Shown piece by piece: positions 13,852 through 16,715 of a stretch of DNA of 16,715 bases. How positions within the stretch are numbered: position 1 is the stretch's first letter; each line of letters begins with the position of its first letter. Origin of the DNA: JASEHD01 sp964471945 (lineage in GTDB: Bacteria > Bacteroidota > Ignavibacteria > UBA10030 > SZUA-254); contig CAYYIJ010000053.1 in NCBI GenBank assembly GCA_964471945.1, positions 1 to 16,715 on the forward strand. Reading direction: 5' to 3'. The translations under genes and the position numbers were made by a program. Under the pieces are notes generated by a model. It saw nothing but the letters and a program-made list of their open reading frames with translations. It made no database searches and was not told the origin of the DNA.

Positions 13852-14710
13852 TGTTATATGCATTGCACTTTGTTTATTGTCGATTATGTTTGTTTCCTGT
13901 CGGAAATCAACAGAAGTAACAATCATCGCCCGTGTCGGAGATGCGGTTCTAACTCTCGAAGAAGCAAAAGCTGATATTGATACGACTCAAGAATCGTTTC
14001 AGAATCGACTTAACACCTATGTAAAAAATTGGATTAACAAGGAGTTGCTATTCCAGGAGGCAAGCAGAAGAGGTGTAGAGAATGATGAGCAATATCAGAT
14101 GCAAATTCGAGATGCGCGCCGGCAGCTCGCTACCCAACGCTTTATCGATCAATCCGTGTACGGTGATACTATTAATCTCAACGATAGTCTATTGGTGCAA
14201 TATTTTGAAGCTCATCGAACTGAGTTTTTGATCAGGGAGGATATAATAAAAATGAATCTCGTGATTTTTAATACTCGTGAACAAGCAAGTATGTTCGCTG
14301 CAAAGATTTCACGGGGTGCAACATGGCATGATGCGTTAATTAATGTACAAAGTGATTCGATATCCCGAGCAAGTTTGCTTTATAATACAAAAAATGAATT
14401 TTTCACACGACAAGCTCTCAATCCGCAGGAACTATGGAAGGTTGCAGTTACGCTAAATGCAAACGAAGTATCCTTTCCGGTGAAAACCTCGATCGGATAC
14501 TGTGTTCTCCAACCGCTTGATAAGAAAAAGCGCGGAGATAGTGCCGAATTCGAGATCGTGCGTGATGAAATCCGTGAACGGGTTCTTTTAGAGGAACGAA
14601 GAAAAAAATATAAACAAATTATTAACGATCTTCATCAACGGTATAAAATCGAAATTTTGATCCCTGAAGTAATGATTACAGATACGAATGCGACTCATTT
14701 ATATGAATAA
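13844..14710 (+). CDS. SurA-like lipoprotein without a clear parvulin domain
   Basis: The frame is open from 13661, but the plausible start is the ATG at 13844. It begins a lipoprotein signal MNNVICIALCLLSIMFVSC with Cys19 in the lipobox, and gives 288 residues. The mature protein has a SurA/PpiC N-terminal chaperone-like pattern (VGDAVLTLEEAKADID, then VKNWINKELLFQEASRRGV). A divergent region follows in which the parvulin landmarks are mostly lost; only SFPVKTSIGYCVLQPL recalls the domain's last strand. It is probably a chaperone partner rather than an active isomerase. Its ATG sits inside the preceding gene (ATGAATAA, 13844-13851), without its own Shine-Dalgarno, and its own stop overlaps the next gene in the same way. 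Confidence 0.82.
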   Translation: MNNVICIALCLLSIMFVSCRKSTEVTIIARVGDAVLTLEEAKADIDTTQESFQNRLNTYVKNWINKELLFQEASRRGVENDEQYQMQIRDARRQLATQRFIDQSVYGDTINLNDSLLVQYFEAHRTEFLIREDIIKMNLVIFNTREQASMFAAKISRGATWHDALINVQSDSISRASLLYNTKNEFFTRQALNPQELWKVAVTLNANEVSFPVKTSIGYCVLQPLDKKKRGDSAEFEIVRDEIRERVLLEERRKKYKQIINDLHQRYKIEILIPEVMITDTNATHLYE

Positions 14711-15986
14711 AACATTAATAATAATTCTCGCCTTAATAATAAATCTTTTACCTTATTCGATATTTACACAACACCGAATTGTTGATCGAGTTGTTGCTGT
14801 TGTGGGGAGGGAACCAATTCTTCTCTCCGATCTGAACGCGCAGATAGAATTATACACATTCACCAATCGAGTTGAACCGAACACGCCAGGACTTAGGGAG
14901 CAAGTACTTGATGCGTTAATAAATGAGAAGCTAATTCTCTCGAAAGCATTAGAAGACACAGTGCTGTCAGTCTCAGATGATGAAGTGAACAATGAATTAG
15001 ATGCCCAGATCGCTCAACGTATTCAACAGCTTGGATCAGAGAAAAGGGTTGAAGAAGCGTTCGGGATGTCGATAGCAAAATTGAAAAGAGAATATCGGGA
15101 CGGAATGAGAAAGCAAATTTTAACAGCGAAGCTTTGGGAGTTAAAGAAAATGAATATTATCGCTTCACGCCGTGAAATTGAAGATTTTTTTTCGATGTAT
15201 AAAGATAGCTTACCCATTATTCCCGAAGAAGTAGAAATTTTTTATATTTTTAAACAGCCCAAGTTAAGTGAATCTGCAAAACAAATTCTAAAACAACAAG
15301 CTCACAAGATTTTGGATTCTATTAAAGCAGGGGGCGACTTTGCAGATTTTGCTCGGAGATACTCTGAGGATCCAGGAACTAAATCAATGGGAGGAGATTT
15401 AGGTTTCGTTAGACGTGGGGAATTTTTTACTGAATTTGAAGAAGCTGTATTTTCACTAAAATTAAATATGATATCAGATATTGTTGAAACGCCTCTTGGA
15501 TTCCATATCATCCAGCTTCTTGAAAGAAGAGGAGAGCAGGTTAATCCAAGACATATTTTGTTGAAGTTCAAACGGGATGCTTCGGAAAATGATTCGACCA
15601 TAGCATTCTTGAAAACCCTGAAGGACAGTATTGCCGTGGGCGCAAAATTTACTGAAATTGCTAAACGTTATTCGGATGATAAAGAATCGGCTTCACTAGG
15701 TGGTTTTTTAGGTCGTGTACCTATTACGCAAATTGAACCAGCGCTAAAGGATGCAATTAAAGGTTTGAAAGATGGGGATGTCAGCGACCCTGTGGAATAT
15801 ATCTCGGATAAAACACGAGGTTATCAAATAATATATTTAAAGAAGAGAATTCCTGAACATCCAATGAGTTTATCAGATGACTGGAATCGGCTTGAGCAGC
15901 TTGCTACAGGGTATAAACGGAATAATGAATACCAGAAATGGATCAAACAACTGCGAACAGAAATTTATTGTGATATACGCTTATAG
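14703..15986 (+). CDS. SurA-type periplasmic peptidyl-prolyl isomerase
   Basis: This protein of about 427 residues has a Sec signal peptide (MNKTLIIILALIINLLPYS) and no lipobox, so it is a soluble periplasmic protein. The SurA N-terminal domain (about 25-175) starts with RIVDRVVAVVGREPILLSDL and contains ALINEKLIL. Two parvulin domains follow, about 178-272 (with YSEDPGTKSMGGDLGFV) and 278-385 (NPRHILLKF, YSDDKESASLGGFLG), then a C-terminal helix. The layout matches SurA, the chaperone/isomerase for outer-membrane proteins. ATG 14703 gives the better signal peptide and an 8-nt overlap with the upstream stop; the in-frame ATG at 14688 is the alternative. Neither has a Shine-Dalgarno, which fits translational coupling. 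The symbol surA is plausible but not assigned, because several paralogues are present. Confidence 0.9.
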   Translation: MNKTLIIILALIINLLPYSIFTQHRIVDRVVAVVGREPILLSDLNAQIELYTFTNRVEPNTPGLREQVLDALINEKLILSKALEDTVLSVSDDEVNNELDAQIAQRIQQLGSEKRVEEAFGMSIAKLKREYRDGMRKQILTAKLWELKKMNIIASRREIEDFFSMYKDSLPIIPEEVEIFYIFKQPKLSESAKQILKQQAHKILDSIKAGGDFADFARRYSEDPGTKSMGGDLGFVRRGEFFTEFEEAVFSLKLNMISDIVETPLGFHIIQLLERRGEQVNPRHILLKFKRDASENDSTIAFLKTLKDSIAVGAKFTEIAKRYSDDKESASLGGFLGRVPITQIEPALKDAIKGLKDGDVSDPVEYISDKTRGYQIIYLKKRIPEHPMSLSDDWNRLEQLATGYKRNNEYQKWIKQLRTEIYCDIRL

Positions 15987-15989
15987 GAG
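15985..15989 (+). promoter_or_regulatory. Shine-Dalgarno ahead of the MoxR gene
   Basis: AGGAG overlaps the SurA-type stop codon. It lies 13 nt before an in-frame TTG (16003) and 28 nt before the first in-frame ATG (16018). The spacing is long for the TTG and too long for the ATG, so the true MoxR start is undecided. Confidence 0.4.
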
Positions 15990-16017
15990 TGAATAAATAA
16001 TATTGAAAGCACATCAA

Positions 16018-16715
16018 ATGGTACGTGAAATGAATGATGTAGAAGCTGTCCAATCATTGAGGGAGAGCTTTGAAGCAATGAGAAAAGAAATTGCTAAAGT
16101 AATCATAGGTCAGGAAGAAATAATCGATCAATTATTAATTTCGCTGCTTGCTAGGGGACACTGTTTACTGATAGGTGTTCCAGGTTTAGCTAAAACGCTC
16201 TTAATAAAAACCCTTGCCGAAGTAATGGATTTGAAATTCAACCGTATACAATTCACACCCGATCTGATGCCAAGTGATATAACGGGTACAGAAATAATTG
16301 AAGACGATCGTGCAACCGGGCTGAAGTCTTTCAAATTTGTGAAAGGTCCGGTATTTGCTAACATCATTTTAGCCGATGAAATCAATCGAACTCCACCCAA
16401 AACACAAGCGGCTCTGCTCGAGGCTATGCAGGAGCATCATGTAACCGCTGCTGGACAGAAGTATATTCTTGAAGAACCGTTTTTTGTTCTTGCAACACAA
16501 AATCCGATTGAACAGGAAGGAACGTATCCATTGCCGGAAGCACAGCTCGATCGTTTCATGTTCAATTTATGGCTCGATTATCCATCCGAGAAAGAGGAAC
16601 TTGAAATTGTAAAATCAACAACGAGTTTATACACACCAAACCTTAATCATGTTTTAGGAAAAGAGGAAATCTTACAGTTGCAAGACTTAGTTCGGCGGGT
16701 ACCCGTAGCTGATAA
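16018..16715 (+). CDS. MoxR-family AAA+ ATPase, cut by the window end
   Basis: The frame is open from a TAA at 15994 to the window edge, with no stop, so the C-terminus is missing. From ATG 16018, about 232 residues are visible. Walker A is GVPGLAKT (53-60), with the Ala in place of Gly that is usual in MoxR; Walker B is IILADEINR; sensor 1 is FVLATQNPIEQEGTYPLPEAQ; and the arginine region follows in LDRFMF. Such proteins are AAA+ chaperones that usually sit beside DUF58 and VWA-domain genes and help mature or activate envelope proteins. Those neighbours would be expected just beyond the window. Its position 31 bp after the SurA-type gene, same strand, suggests one operon with the folding factors. 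Starts at TTG 16003 or ATG 16030 are possible. Confidence 0.92.
   Translation, partial: MVREMNDVEAVQSLRESFEAMRKEIAKVIIGQEEIIDQLLISLLARGHCLLIGVPGLAKTLLIKTLAEVMDLKFNRIQFTPDLMPSDITGTEIIEDDRATGLKSFKFVKGPVFANIILADEINRTPPKTQAALLEAMQEHHVTAAGQKYILEEPFFVLATQNPIEQEGTYPLPEAQLDRFMFNLWLDYPSEKEELEIVKSTTSLYTPNLNHVLGKEEILQLQDLVRRVPVAD

Noticed and set aside
1..16715. CRISPR array, tRNA, rRNA, phage, toxin-antitoxin or defence system
   Set aside because: No regularly spaced repeats, cloverleaf sequence, integrase, nuclease or other hallmark genes were seen on either strand.

Overview
The window is a gene-dense, AT-rich bacterial chromosome segment (roughly 40% G+C by eye). The mix of genes suggests the Bacteroidota/Chlorobi/Ignavibacteria group: a Tat-exported DUF362 protein next to a DUF6599-type protein, a lipoprotein serpin, a TrpB2-type tryptophan synthase beta chain without a trpA neighbour, a small four-helix-bundle (S23-like) protein, and a run of SurA/PpiC-type folding factors leading into a MoxR ATPase. 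Lineage is inferred from gene content and composition only; there is no rRNA or other phylogenetic marker here.

Layout. (1) 1-3932, all minus strand. Reading leftwards: a YbaK-family aminoacyl-tRNA deacylase, a lipoprotein serpin, a secreted DUF6599-type protein overlapping a Tat-exported DUF362 protein by 4 bp, and at the left edge a coding remnant that needs at least one frameshift. (2) 4030-7812, plus strand. A nitrilase-superfamily amidohydrolase, a GAF-SpoIIE/PP2C phosphatase and a TrpB2. The two spacers between them hold palindromic elements (4875-4922 and 6305-6441); the second looks like a small MITE with inverted ends and a possible 6-bp target duplication. (3) 7871-8421, a frameshifted REP-associated tyrosine transposase (RAYT). 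Its reading frame contains a 57-nt REP-like inverted pair. (4) 8513-10800, minus strand. An SDR oxidoreductase, a shortened four-helix-bundle protein and a Cys/Met-metabolism PLP enzyme. (5) 10932-16715, plus strand. An unrecognised five-helix membrane protein, then a tight cluster: a PpiC-type lipoprotein with two parvulin domains, a SurA-like lipoprotein without a clear parvulin domain, a SurA-type periplasmic isomerase with two parvulin domains, and a MoxR AAA+ ATPase cut by the window end.

How the parts relate. The folding-factor cluster is the clearest functional unit. Its two internal junctions use the same 8-nt stop/start overlap (ATGAATAA), which implies translational coupling. The three products look like an envelope chaperone/isomerase set for outer-membrane or secreted proteins. 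The metabolic genes elsewhere look like individually placed housekeeping genes rather than one pathway.

I see no tRNA, rRNA, CRISPR array, phage or defence system. The most unusual structure is the transposase gene carrying its own REP-type hairpins in frame, with other palindromic repeats in nearby spacers.
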